Below, one piece after another: positions 8,837-17,120 of a stretch of 64,000 bases of DNA. The stretch covers positions 3,534,001 to 3,598,000 of the forward strand of contig NZ_JASGIV010000001.1 in assembly GCF_047654805.1 (NCBI RefSeq), read 5' to 3'. Numbering within the stretch: position 1 is the stretch's first letter; the number at the start of each line of letters is the position of its first letter. This stretch comes from Pelomonas sp047654805. Lineage in GTDB: Bacteria > Pseudomonadota > Gammaproteobacteria > Burkholderiales > Burkholderiaceae_C. The translations under genes were made by a program, and so were the position numbers. Under the pieces are notes generated by a model. The model was not told the DNA's origin. It saw only the letters and a list, made by a program, of their open reading frames with translations, and did no database searches.

Positions 8837-8951
8837 CGCCCACCGAAGGCCTGCCTGCACGGGCGATGCTGCGAGCAGTCCCGTCTCCTCGGGGCCGAGT
8901 CCTCACGGCCCAGACTCGCCCGCGCTCAGCGGCGCGAGGCTGGGGGAGCAG

Positions 8952-11321
8952 TCAATCGACTGGCGTGAGCTTGGCTACTGACAGCGCCAGCCATTTCGTG
9001 CCATGACGGCCGAAGTTCACCTGAGCGCGTGCATCCGTACCCGAGCCCTCCAGCGTCAGCAGCACGCCCTCGCCAAACTTGTTGTGGAACACGCCCTTGC
9101 CGACGCGCAGGCCGCCGTGCTCCTCGGAGACCTTCTGCCGCATGCTGGCCGGCACCGGTGGTTCCACCCAGGCTGCCTTCTCCACGCGACCCGCACCCAC
9201 CATGCCCTTGAGCCCCGTGCCGCGCTCCCAGGCCTGCTGGTATTCGCGCGCATAGCCCGAGCCGAAGCCCTGATTGCGCGGCGTGAGCCACTTCAGCGCC
9301 TCCTCGGGCAGCTCATCGAAGAAGCGGCTCTTGACGTGGTAACGCGTCTGGCCATGCAGCATGCGCGTCTGGCAAAAGCTGAGCGACAGCCTCTTGCGCG
9401 CCCGCGTGATGGCCACATACATCAGCCGGCGCTCTTCTTCGAGCCCGTCATGGTCGGACATCGCGTTCTCGTGCGGAAACAGGCCCTCTTCCAGGCCCGT
9501 TATGAAGACCGCGTCAAACTCCAGACCCTTGGCTGAGTGGACCGTCATCAACTGCACGGCATCCTGGCCGGCCTGGGCCTGATTGTCACCCGCCTCCAGC
9601 GATGCATGCGTCAGGAAGGCCACCAGCGGCGACATGATTTCGCCGGTCTCTGCATCAGGCACCGCGCCGGGCGAGCCCGTGGACTGAACGCTGGGAGCCA
9701 CCTCGTCCACCGGCAGGCCCACAGCGTTCTTGCCGAAGCCCTCCTGCATGACGAAAGCCTCGGCTGCGTTGACCAGTTCGTCCAGGTTCTCCAGCCGCTC
9801 GGCACCGTCTTTGTCAGTACGGTAGAAATCCAGCAGCCCCGAGGTCTCCAGCACCTGCTCGATGATCTCGCGCAGCGTCATGCCCTGTGTCAGGTTTCGC
9901 GTCGAGTCGACGAGGTTCGTGAACGCCAGCAGGTTGGCACCACCCTTGCCAGGAATCGCACCCACGCTCTGGTAGAGGCTGCGGCCCGAAGCCTTGGCGG
10001 CATCCTGCAGGTTCTCCAGCGTCTTGGCGCCAATGCCGCGAGTGGGGAAGTTGACGACGCGCAGGAAGCTGGTGTCGTCATTGGGGTTCTCCAAGAGGCG
10101 CAGATAGGCCAGCGCATGCTTGACCTCGGCGCGCTCGAAGAAGCGCAGGCCGCCATAGACGCGGTAAGGGATGCCCGAGTTGAACAGCGCCGACTCAATG
10201 ACGCGCGACTGCGCATTGCTGCGGTACAGGACGGCAATCTCCTGTCGGTCCAGCCCGCCTCGGTGGAGCTGCTGGATCTCCTCTATCAGCCACTGCGCCT
10301 CGGCGAAGTCGCTGGGTGCCTCCTGCACGCGAATCGGCTCGCCCAGGCCTGCGTCGGTGCGCAGCGTCTTGCCAAGACGCTGGCTGTTGCGACTGATCAG
10401 CTCGTTGGCAGCGTCCAGGATATGGCCGAAGCTGCGGTAGTTCTGCTCCAGCTTGATGACCTTCTTGACACGGTACTCGCGCTCGAAGTCCGCCATGTTG
10501 CCGACGCGCGCGCCGCGAAAGGCATAGATGCTCTGGTCGTCGTCGCCCACGGCCAGGAGGCTCTGACCGGTACCCGCGCCCGGCGGGGCGAACATCTTCA
10601 GCCACGCGTACTGCAGCTTGTTGGTGTCCTGGAACTCGTCGACGAGGATGTGGCGGAAGCGGTGCTGGTAGTGCTCGCGCACAGCCGGGTTGTCTCGCAA
10701 CAGCTCATAGCTGCGCAGCATCAGCTCAGCGAAGTCGACCACGCCCTCGCGCTGGCACTGGTCCTCGTAGTTTGCGTAGATCTCAACCAGCTTGCGCGTC
10801 TGCTCGTCTCGCTGCTCCACGTCGCCCGGGCGCAAGGCCTCTTCCTTGCAGCCCGCAATGAACCAGCCGACCTGCTTTGGTACGAAGCGCTCCTCGTCGA
10901 GATTCATCGCCTTGATGACGCGCTTGACGGCGGAGGTGGTGTCGCTGGCATCCAGGATCTGGAAGGCCTGCGGCAGGTGGGCCAGTTTCCAGTGCGCACG
11001 CAAGAAGCGGTTGCACAGGCCATGGAAGGTGCCTATCCACATGCCGCGCACGTTGAAGGGCAGCATGGTGGAGAGCCTTGTGAGCATCTCCTTGGCGGCC
11101 TTGTTCGTGAACGTGACGGCCATGATGCCGCCAGGGCTGACCTGGCCTGTCTGCAGCAGCCAGGCGATGCGGGTAGTCAGCACTCGGGTCTTGCCCGAGC
11201 CGGCGCCAGCCAGGATCAGCGCGGGTTCAGGAGCCGCCGTGACGGCGGCAAGTTGCTCGGAGTTGAGATGCTGGAGAAGGGGACTGTGCAGTGCAGCAGC
11301 GTCTGGCGCAGGGGTCATCAC
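8952..11321 (-). CDS. uvrD: ATP-dependent DNA helicase II (UvrD/PcrA type)
   Basis: A 789-residue superfamily 1A 3'-5' helicase used in nucleotide excision and mismatch repair. The Q-motif region LNSEQLAAV is followed by Walker A LAGAGSGKT (about 38-46) and motif Ia VTFTNKAAKEM. Then come HILVDEFQDTN (Walker B), GDDDQSIYAFRGA (motif III), QNYRS (motif IV), LMTVHSAKGLEFDAVFITG (motif V) and YVAITRARKRL (motif VI). The C-terminal Tudor-like tail (GKGVFHNKFGEGVLLTLEG) marks UvrD/PcrA rather than Rep. A second ATG lies one codon further in. It converges with the methyltransferase gene. Confidence 0.95.
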   Translation of the reverse strand: MMTPAPDAAALHSPLLQHLNSEQLAAVTAAPEPALILAGAGSGKTRVLTTRIAWLLQTGQVSPGGIMAVTFTNKAAKEMLTRLSTMLPFNVRGMWIGTFHGLCNRFLRAHWKLAHLPQAFQILDASDTTSAVKRVIKAMNLDEERFVPKQVGWFIAGCKEEALRPGDVEQRDEQTRKLVEIYANYEDQCQREGVVDFAELMLRSYELLRDNPAVREHYQHRFRHILVDEFQDTNKLQYAWLKMFAPPGAGTGQSLLAVGDDDQSIYAFRGARVGNMADFEREYRVKKVIKLEQNYRSFGHILDAANELISRNSQRLGKTLRTDAGLGEPIRVQEAPSDFAEAQWLIEEIQQLHRGGLDRQEIAVLYRSNAQSRVIESALFNSGIPYRVYGGLRFFERAEVKHALAYLRLLENPNDDTSFLRVVNFPTRGIGAKTLENLQDAAKASGRSLYQSVGAIPGKGGANLLAFTNLVDSTRNLTQGMTLREIIEQVLETSGLLDFYRTDKDGAERLENLDELVNAAEAFVMQEGFGKNAVGLPVDEVAPSVQSTGSPGAVPDAETGEIMSPLVAFLTHASLEAGDNQAQAGQDAVQLMTVHSAKGLEFDAVFITGLEEGLFPHENAMSDHDGLEEERRLMYVAITRARKRLSLSFCQTRMLHGQTRYHVKSRFFDELPEEALKWLTPRNQGFGSGYAREYQQAWERGTGLKGMVGAGRVEKAAWVEPPVPASMRQKVSEEHGGLRVGKGVFHNKFGEGVLLTLEGSGTDARAQVNFGRHGTKWLALSVAKLTPVD

Positions 11322-11454
11322 CGCATTTTAAAGAGCCCCCCTCCCCGTCCGGTTTCGTTACCGCGGACCGGGCTTTACTTGGTGGAAACCCTAGATTTCA
11401 TGGCAGCATGGTTGCGTGATCGCCCCGTTAACGGCGTGCGCCACAGTGATTCAT

Positions 11455-11481
11455 CCCCAACGCTGGTCGTTGGGGTTTTTT
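11455..11481 (+). terminator. Strong intrinsic terminator with no gene upstream (attenuator or sRNA end?)
   Basis: CCCCAACG (11455-11462) and CGTTGGGG (11468-11475) pair perfectly around a 5-base loop and are followed by six T's (11476-11481). This is a textbook rho-independent terminator on the plus strand. Yet the only upstream gene, uvrD, runs away on the other strand, and the DUF481 ATG begins just 22 bases later. It must end either a short non-coding RNA or a leader of the DUF481 transcript. Confidence 0.8.
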
Positions 11482-11502
11482 CTTGCATTCAGGAGTAACC
11501 CC

Positions 11503-12243
11503 ATGTTTCGAACCCTTGCCGTCGCAGCCGCTGCCATCGCCCTCGCCTCCCCGCTGGCTGTTCATGCCCAAGACAAGCAGGACGGCCTGTGGCACGGCGA
11601 CGCGAGCCTTGGCGGCGCCCTGTCCAGCGGTAACAACGACAGCATGACGCTGTCCGTCAACGCGAACACCAGCCGCGCCACCACCCAGGACAAGATCAGC
11701 CTCTACGGCATCGGCAACTACGGCCGCACCAAGGTGGACGGCGTGAAGACCACCTCTGCCGACCTGCTCCGCCTGGGCGGCCGCTACGACTTCAACCTGA
11801 GCCCTGACTGGTTCGCATTCGGCGCAGCAGAAGGCGAGACCGACAAGGCCGGCGCCGGCGTGCGCGACCGCTACAGCCTGAACGGCGGCATGGGCTATCA
11901 CGTAGTGCGCGACGAGCGCAACACCTTCGACCTGTTCGGCGGCGTGGGTTACACCGACACCAGCTTCATCGACGGCACGTCCGACAGGGGTGCGCAGGCC
12001 CTGCTGGGCGAGGAGTCCAAGCACAAGCTGACCGACACGACCTCGTTCAACCAGCGGCTGACCTACCACCCCAAGAGCGGCGACCTCGGCACCCGCGTGA
12101 ACCTCGACGCCGGCCTGTCGACGCAGATCAGCGGCGGCTGGACGCTCAATACCGGCTTGTCGAGCCGCTACAACAGCGAAGTCCCGGAAGGCCTGAAGAA
12201 GACCGAGAACCTGCTGACCGTCGGGTTCGGCTACAAGTTCTGA
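11503..12243 (+). CDS. DUF481 (YdiY-like) outer membrane beta-barrel protein
   Basis: A 246-residue protein. A signal peptide (residues 1 to about 23, ending VHAQ) is followed by alternating polar/hydrophobic strands of a beta barrel: WHGDASLGGALSSGNND opens the DUF481 domain, and the chain ends in the outer-membrane signature aromatic FGYKF. DUF481 proteins such as E. coli YdiY are salt- or acid-induced outer membrane proteins of unknown transport role. The ATG at 11503 has a good ribosome-binding site (AGGAG, 8 bases upstream). Its leader holds a strong terminator hairpin, which suggests premature-termination control or an upstream small RNA. Confidence 0.85.
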   Translation: MFRTLAVAAAAIALASPLAVHAQDKQDGLWHGDASLGGALSSGNNDSMTLSVNANTSRATTQDKISLYGIGNYGRTKVDGVKTTSADLLRLGGRYDFNLSPDWFAFGAAEGETDKAGAGVRDRYSLNGGMGYHVVRDERNTFDLFGGVGYTDTSFIDGTSDRGAQALLGEESKHKLTDTTSFNQRLTYHPKSGDLGTRVNLDAGLSTQISGGWTLNTGLSSRYNSEVPEGLKKTENLLTVGFGYKF

Positions 12244-12271
12244 CACACCTCGTTGGCAATGGCGGCAGGGG

Positions 12272-12538
12272 CTACCTCCGCCGCACCTTGCCGGCCCGCC
12301 CGGCCTTGGACCATTCATAGGCTTCGCCGTCGGGCGTCCTGCCGCCTTCCACTGCCGCCACGCCGGGCTGGCCCACGTGGTCTTCCAGCTCGGTAGAGAT
12401 GCTGACGTGGCGATGACCTTGCCTGCGCCGATCCTCCGCGCAAGCCAGGGCCTGCGTCAGCTCCGCACTGCCGAAGAACTGGCAGGCCGGACCTGCCGAC
12501 TCGCCCTCGCCTTCCAGCCAATACACCACGATGCCCAA
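12272..12538 (-). CDS. Conserved hypothetical protein (TTG start)
   Basis: An 88-residue cytoplasmic protein beginning (M)GIVVYWLEGEGE. It has an alpha/beta pattern: FGSAELTQALACAEDRRRQGHRHVSIST, then DHVGQPGVAAVEGGRTPDGEAYEWSK, and a basic tail KVRRR. I recall similar short unannotated proteins from Burkholderiales but know no function. There is no ATG in frame. The TTG at 12538 is supported by GGAG at suitable spacing upstream and by the protein beginning at the first hydrophobic strand. It is divergent from the MarR-GNAT gene and could share its control region. Confidence 0.6.
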   Translation of the reverse strand: MGIVVYWLEGEGESAGPACQFFGSAELTQALACAEDRRRQGHRHVSISTELEDHVGQPGVAAVEGGRTPDGEAYEWSKAGRAGKVRRR

Positions 12539-12583
12539 GCGGCTTCTCCATTGCGACGAAGTCCGCAGCGTAGCCGTCCCGCC

Positions 12584-12608
12584 AAATGATTGCCAAAAGC
12601 AATCATTT
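12584..12608. promoter_or_regulatory. Perfect inverted repeat upstream of the MarR-GNAT gene (candidate operator)
   Basis: AAATGATTGC (12584-12593) and GCAATCATTT (12599-12608) are perfect 10-bp arms with a 5-bp spacer, 17 bp before the ATG of the MarR-GNAT gene. ATTGC-N5-GCAAT is the kind of dyad that MarR dimers bind. The position between two divergent genes fits autoregulation. AT-rich against its surroundings. Confidence 0.6.
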
Positions 12609-12625
12609 TTCCGATGATGGGCCGC

Positions 12626-13564
12626 ATGAACACCTCAGCCCTTGCACAAGACGTTCGTGCCTTCAACCGTTTCTACACGCGTCGCATCGGCGTGCTCGCA
12701 CCCACGCTGTCGGGCAGCGACTTCAGCCTGCCCGAGGCGCGCGTGCTGTGGGAGCTGGCCCATCACGCACCACTGAGCGCAGCGGCACTCAGCAAGCGCC
12801 TGCAGCTCGACGCCGGCTATCTGAGTCGCCTGCTGCGCAGCCTCAAGGCCCGCGGCCTGCTGGCCGGGCAGGCGCACCCGAGCGATGGTCGCCAGACCCT
12901 GCTCAAGCTCAACCCCGCTGGCAAGAAGGCCTTCGCGCCGCTGGACCGCGACAGCCAGGCCGAGACGGAGGCGTTGCTCGCGCCGCTATCCGCCCCGCAG
13001 CGCGAGGCGCTGGTCGGCGCGATGTCGAGCATCCAGGCGCTGCTTGAGCCCGATGTGCAGTCGCCCGTCGAACTGCGCCCTCAGCAACCCGGCGACCTGG
13101 GCTGGATCATCGAGCGCCACGGCGCCGTCTACGCGGCCGAGTACGGCTTGGACGCTCGCTTCGAGGCTCTGGTGGCCCGTATCTGCGCGGACTTCGTCGA
13201 CCGCTTCAAGCCTGGACGCGAGTCCTGCTGGATTGCCGCGCGCGGCCCGGAGCGGCTGGGCAGCGTCATGCTCGTGCAGGCCCGCGACGAGGCCAGTGGC
13301 CACGCGCACCCTGGCGTCGCGCAGCTCCGTCTGCTGCTGCTGCAGCCTCATGCCCGCGGCCTGGGTGTGGGCAAACGCCTGGTGCGCCAATGCACCGATT
13401 TCTCGCGCGCAGCCGGCTACCGGCGCATCGTGCTGTGGACGCAGAACGCACTGACCTCTGCACGGGCCATCTACGCAGCCGAGGGCTATCGGCTCGTCAG
13501 CAGCGAGGCTGTCAAGAGCTTCGGCCAGGCGGTCGTCAGCGAGCGCTGGGAACTGAAGCTCTAG
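12626..13564 (+). CDS. MarR-type HTH regulator fused to a GNAT acetyltransferase
   Basis: A 312-residue fusion protein. Residues 1 to about 140 are a MarR winged helix: FNRFYTRRIGVL dimer helix, LPEARVLWEL, LSAAALSKRLQLDAGYLSRLLRSL recognition helix, then the wing around HPSDGRQTLLKL. Residues 150-312 are a GNAT domain with the acetyl-CoA pyrophosphate loop LLLQPHARGLGVGKRLV and the closing ALTSARAIYAAEGYRLV. This bifunctional architecture is common in proteobacteria; acetylated substrates are mostly unknown. Start chosen at ATG 12626; in-frame ATGs exist up to 36 bases upstream. A perfect dyad immediately upstream suggests autorepression. Confidence 0.85.
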   Translation: MNTSALAQDVRAFNRFYTRRIGVLAPTLSGSDFSLPEARVLWELAHHAPLSAAALSKRLQLDAGYLSRLLRSLKARGLLAGQAHPSDGRQTLLKLNPAGKKAFAPLDRDSQAETEALLAPLSAPQREALVGAMSSIQALLEPDVQSPVELRPQQPGDLGWIIERHGAVYAAEYGLDARFEALVARICADFVDRFKPGRESCWIAARGPERLGSVMLVQARDEASGHAHPGVAQLRLLLLQPHARGLGVGKRLVRQCTDFSRAAGYRRIVLWTQNALTSARAIYAAEGYRLVSSEAVKSFGQAVVSERWELKL

Positions 13565-13709
13565 GCAGCCGCCGCACCATTGCCGTGCATCGAGCCTTCC
13601 CTCCGCACCCATGCGGGGCTGGCGGCCAACGATGGTCCCGCCCGGCCGTGACGTGCTTCTCGTCCCGAGGCACCTTCCCGCTGGCATGCGAATTGCGCCG
13701 CCCCCGCGC

Positions 13710-16004
13710 ATGACAAGCCTTCCGGACGCCAGCGCGCAGACCGTTTCCGCCCCTCCCGGCGCACGGCGGCTGCGTGCTGTCGATGGGGCCGCCCGCCATC
13801 CGGAGCTCGAGCGCGCCGCTGGTTTCGGCCAGTGGTGGCACGACCCACAGACCGGGCTGAGCCTGCTGTCCCCAGTCGCCGCCGAGTACCTTGAGGTGCC
13901 CGGCACCACGAGCGCCAACCTCGACGCCTGCTTCAGCCATGTGGTGGACGACGACCTGCCGGCGCTGACCAGGCTGTGGAGCGGCACACAGGCACCGCAA
14001 CCGCTGGACGTCAGAGTCATCGGCCTCGCCCGCGGCATGCGCTGGCTGCGCGTGACGCCGCTGCCGCCCGACCCCGCGCGGCCTTGCTGGCGCCACGGCC
14101 TGCTGCAGGACGTCACAGCCCTCACCCACGCGGCCGTGCGCGAGCGCCTGGGCTATGCGCTGACCGAGTACCTGATCGGCACCCACACGCTGGAGGACGC
14201 GATCACCAACGTCATCCAGCTCATCTGCAGCAACCTTGGCTGGGAGTGGGGGGCCTACTGGCGCATGGAAGCCGGCGACGACGCTGGCGGGCAGCTACGC
14301 TGCAGGCAGTCCTGGCACGCGCCGGACAGTGAGCTCGACGCCTTCAGCACCGTCAGCGCGGCGCTGAGCATGGCGCCGGGCGAGGGCCTGGTCGGCCGTG
14401 TCTGGGCCACGGGCCAGGCCGAATGGGTCGAGGACATGAGCACCGACCCGCGCTTCTTGCGTCGAGGTGGCGCGCAGGCCTGCGGACTGTGGTCAGGCTA
14501 TGTCTTCCCGGTCACTTACGTGTCGGACAACGGTGAGCACCATCGCCCCGGCGTGCTGGAGTTCTACAGCAGCCTGGCCCGCCAACCCGAGGCCCAGTTG
14601 CCCAAGGTGTCAGCGACCATCGGCGCGCTGATTGCACAGACCGCCCAGAGGCTGGAGACCGAGGCCGTCATCCATCGCCTGGCCCAGGTCGACGAGATGA
14701 CCGAGCTGGACAACCGCTCGCATTTCTACGTCCAGCTCAACCGCCACTGCGCGCAGAGCCACCGGCTGGGCCGGCGCTTCGCGCTGATGTTCATCGACCT
14801 GGATCGCTTCAAGCCGATCAACGACGCCTTCGGCCACGAGGCCGGTAACGCACTGCTGCAAGAGTTCGCCCGACGGCTGCGCGATCTGGCACCGCCACCA
14901 GCTCGAGTCGGCCGCCTGGGCGGTGACGAGTTCGCCGTGCTGGTGCCCGACAGCGGTGACGGACAGGCACTGGCAGCCCTCGTCGACGCCATCCTCGCCG
15001 CCGCGACCCGGCCGTTCGCCTACGAGGGCGTAGCACTGACCGTGTCGGCCAGCATCGGCGTCAGCCGCTTCCCTGACAACGGTCAGACCGGGCCCGAGCT
15101 GCTGCGTAGCGCCGACGCGGCCATGTACCGCGTGAAGCAGAACGGCCGCAACGGAAGCAACGTCTTCTCGACCAGCAGCCCTGACACCCTGGCCCAGCAG
15201 CGCACCCGGCTGGCCCGGCGCCTGGCCATCGAGACCGAGCTGCACGAAGCGTTGCAGACGCAGCAGCTGCGCCTGGTCTATCAGCCGATCGTCGACATCG
15301 CCTCGGGCGCACTGCACGGCGCGGAGGCCCTGCTGCGCTGGACCAAACCCGACGGCAGCAGCGTGCCGCCCGACATCTTCATTCCCATCGCCGAGCAGAG
15401 CGACCTCATCGTCGATATCGGCCGCTGGGTACTGGGCCAGGCCCTGCGCGACCTGGCCTCGCTGAAGGGCGGCGCGCTGCAGCGGCTCAAGGTCCACGTC
15501 AACATGGCCGCGTCCGAGTTCACAAGCAGCGAACTACCCGGCATGATCCAGGCCATGTCAGCTGGGCTGACGGTGCCGCCTTCGCAGGTCGTTCTGGAGC
15601 TCACCGAGGGCATGCTGATGCGCCAGCCCGAGCAGGTCCGCCGCGTCATGCACCAGCTGCGCGAGATCGGCTTCGAGATCTCTCTGGACGACTTCGGCAT
15701 GGGTCACTCCTCGCTGGCCATGCTGAAGAGCCTGCCCATCACCTCGCTGAAGATTGACCGCAGCTTCGTGCACGACCTACCCACCGGCGAGCGCGATCGC
15801 GCCATCGCACGGACCATCGTCGACCTTGGCCGTCATCTGCAGCTTGAGGTCATCGCCGAGGGCATCGAGAGTCCGGCACAGCTGGAAGTGTTGAAGGACT
15901 GCGGCTGCGGCTATGGTCAGGGGTGGCTGCTGGGGCGGCCGTTGCCGCTGGTTGAACTGGTCGAGGCCTTCCCTGATGGCCGTTCGCGCAAGCCGAACGG
16001 CTAG
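13710..16004 (+). CDS. GAF-GGDEF-EAL cyclic-di-GMP signalling protein
   Basis: About 765 residues. The N-terminus (to about 140) looks PAS-like (FGQWWHDPQTGLSLLSP). A GAF-like sensor follows (about 150-310; APGEGLVGRVWATGQAEWVEDM). The GGDEF domain keeps an intact GGDEF at 404-408. The EAL domain has EALLRW at 539-544 and the loop DDFGMGHSSLAMLKSLP, so both cyclase and phosphodiesterase signatures are present. The RxxD inhibitory site normally just before GGDEF is absent (PPPA instead), so product inhibition is probably lost. No membrane segments: a soluble sensor. Which activity dominates cannot be read from the sequence. The start is uncertain: in-frame ATGs lie up to 99 bases upstream. Confidence 0.9.
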   Translation: MTSLPDASAQTVSAPPGARRLRAVDGAARHPELERAAGFGQWWHDPQTGLSLLSPVAAEYLEVPGTTSANLDACFSHVVDDDLPALTRLWSGTQAPQPLDVRVIGLARGMRWLRVTPLPPDPARPCWRHGLLQDVTALTHAAVRERLGYALTEYLIGTHTLEDAITNVIQLICSNLGWEWGAYWRMEAGDDAGGQLRCRQSWHAPDSELDAFSTVSAALSMAPGEGLVGRVWATGQAEWVEDMSTDPRFLRRGGAQACGLWSGYVFPVTYVSDNGEHHRPGVLEFYSSLARQPEAQLPKVSATIGALIAQTAQRLETEAVIHRLAQVDEMTELDNRSHFYVQLNRHCAQSHRLGRRFALMFIDLDRFKPINDAFGHEAGNALLQEFARRLRDLAPPPARVGRLGGDEFAVLVPDSGDGQALAALVDAILAAATRPFAYEGVALTVSASIGVSRFPDNGQTGPELLRSADAAMYRVKQNGRNGSNVFSTSSPDTLAQQRTRLARRLAIETELHEALQTQQLRLVYQPIVDIASGALHGAEALLRWTKPDGSSVPPDIFIPIAEQSDLIVDIGRWVLGQALRDLASLKGGALQRLKVHVNMAASEFTSSELPGMIQAMSAGLTVPPSQVVLELTEGMLMRQPEQVRRVMHQLREIGFEISLDDFGMGHSSLAMLKSLPITSLKIDRSFVHDLPTGERDRAIARTIVDLGRHLQLEVIAEGIESPAQLEVLKDCGCGYGQGWLLGRPLPLVELVEAFPDGRSRKPNG

Positions 16005-16014
16005 AGTGCCGGGC

Positions 16015-16416
16015 ATGGACAGCTCCATGCCCTGCCCCTGCGGCCACCCCGCCTCCTACGACCGCTGCTGCGGCGCACTGCACCGCGCCTTCGACGCCGG
16101 CCGGGGCCTGGCGGCGCCCACGCCAGAGGCCCTGATGCGCTCGCGCTACTCGGCCTTCGTGCGGGACCAGCGCCCCTACCTGCTCGCCAGCTGGCATGTC
16201 AGCACACGCCCCACCGAACTGGAGCCGCCCGAGCCCGGCCTGAAGTGGCTGGGGCTGGACGTCAGGCGCGCCGCCCTGCAGGACGCGGACCACGGCACGG
16301 TGGAATTCGTCGCGCGCAGCAAACTCGGCGGTCGGGCGCACCGGCTGCATGAGGTCAGCCGCTTCGTGCGCGAGAACGGCGAGTGGTTCTACGTCGACGG
16401 TGACCTGAACAATTGA
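16015..16416 (+). CDS. YchJ-family protein with SEC-C zinc motif
   Basis: A 133-residue protein. The N-terminal CPCG...CCG cysteine cluster (C7, C9, C18, C19) is a SEC-C zinc-binding motif. Then PEALMRSRYSAFV, the YchJ signature, and an NTF2-like fold ending in FVRENGEWFYVDGDL. The function of YchJ is not established. It starts 10 bp after the upstream GGDEF-EAL gene and overlaps truC by four bases (TTGA), so it is in a transcriptional unit with truC. Confidence 0.85.
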   Translation: MDSSMPCPCGHPASYDRCCGALHRAFDAGRGLAAPTPEALMRSRYSAFVRDQRPYLLASWHVSTRPTELEPPEPGLKWLGLDVRRAALQDADHGTVEFVARSKLGGRAHRLHEVSRFVRENGEWFYVDGDLNN

Positions 16417-17120
16417 CTCTGTCCCTGCTTCACGAGGACGAGCACCTCGTCGCCATCGACAAGCCGCCGGGGCTGCTCGTGCATCGAACCCAGCTCGCGG
16501 CTCACGAGGACGAGGCGGCGCTGCAGCGGCTTCGTGACCAGCTCCGCCGGCCGGTCTGGCCCGTGCACCGGCTGGATCGCGGCACCTCCGGTGTGCTGCT
16601 GTTCGCGCTGTCGCCGGAGGTGGCTTCGCTGCTGGGCGCGATGTTCGAGCAGGGGCAGATGCACAAACGATACCTGGCGCTGGTGCGCGGCTGGCCTGGC
16701 GACGAACAGGGCCTCATCGACCATCCACTCGCCCGCGACCCCGAGCTGCCATCGACCGGCCAGCCGCTGCTGGAGGCACAGACGCACTGGCGCGTGCTGG
16801 AGCGCCTCGAGTGGCCGATCGCTACCGACCCGCGCCACGCGACGACCCGTGTCGCGCTGCTGGAGGCCGAGCCGCTGCAGGGGCGCCGTCACCAGATCCG
16901 CCGACACCTCAAGCACATTGCCCATCCCATCCTCGGTGATGCGACGCATGGCAAGGGTCCGCTGAACCGCGCCGTGGCGGCTTTCCTTGGCACGCAGCGA
17001 CTTTGGCTGCATGCCCACCGGCTGGCATTCGAGCACCCGCTATTGGGCACGAGCTTGGCGCTGGAGGCGCCGCCGGGCGCAGCGTGGGCGCTCAGTCCGC
17101 CCGCGTCCGGAACACGCTGA
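16413..17120 (+). CDS. truC: RluA-family pseudouridine synthase, TruC-like
   Basis: A 235-residue enzyme. The N-terminus LLHEDEHLVAIDKPPGLLVH and the catalytic loop HRLDRGTSG (catalytic D55) define the RluA family. The later EPLQGRRHQIRRHLKHIAHPILGD is typical for TruC, which makes pseudouridine 65 in tRNA. RluA relatives that act on rRNA are longer or carry S4 domains, which are missing here. The start is a TTG overlapping the YchJ stop. The last 29 bases overlap the convergent chemoreceptor gene. Confidence 0.88.
   Translation: MTLSLLHEDEHLVAIDKPPGLLVHRTQLAAHEDEAALQRLRDQLRRPVWPVHRLDRGTSGVLLFALSPEVASLLGAMFEQGQMHKRYLALVRGWPGDEQGLIDHPLARDPELPSTGQPLLEAQTHWRVLERLEWPIATDPRHATTRVALLEAEPLQGRRHQIRRHLKHIAHPILGDATHGKGPLNRAVAAFLGTQRLWLHAHRLAFEHPLLGTSLALEAPPGAAWALSPPASGTR

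Noticed and set aside
13565..13709. Possible c-di-GMP riboswitch upstream of the GGDEF-EAL gene
   Set aside because: No GEMM-like conserved core or P1 helix seen; the stretch looks like plain GC-rich DNA.
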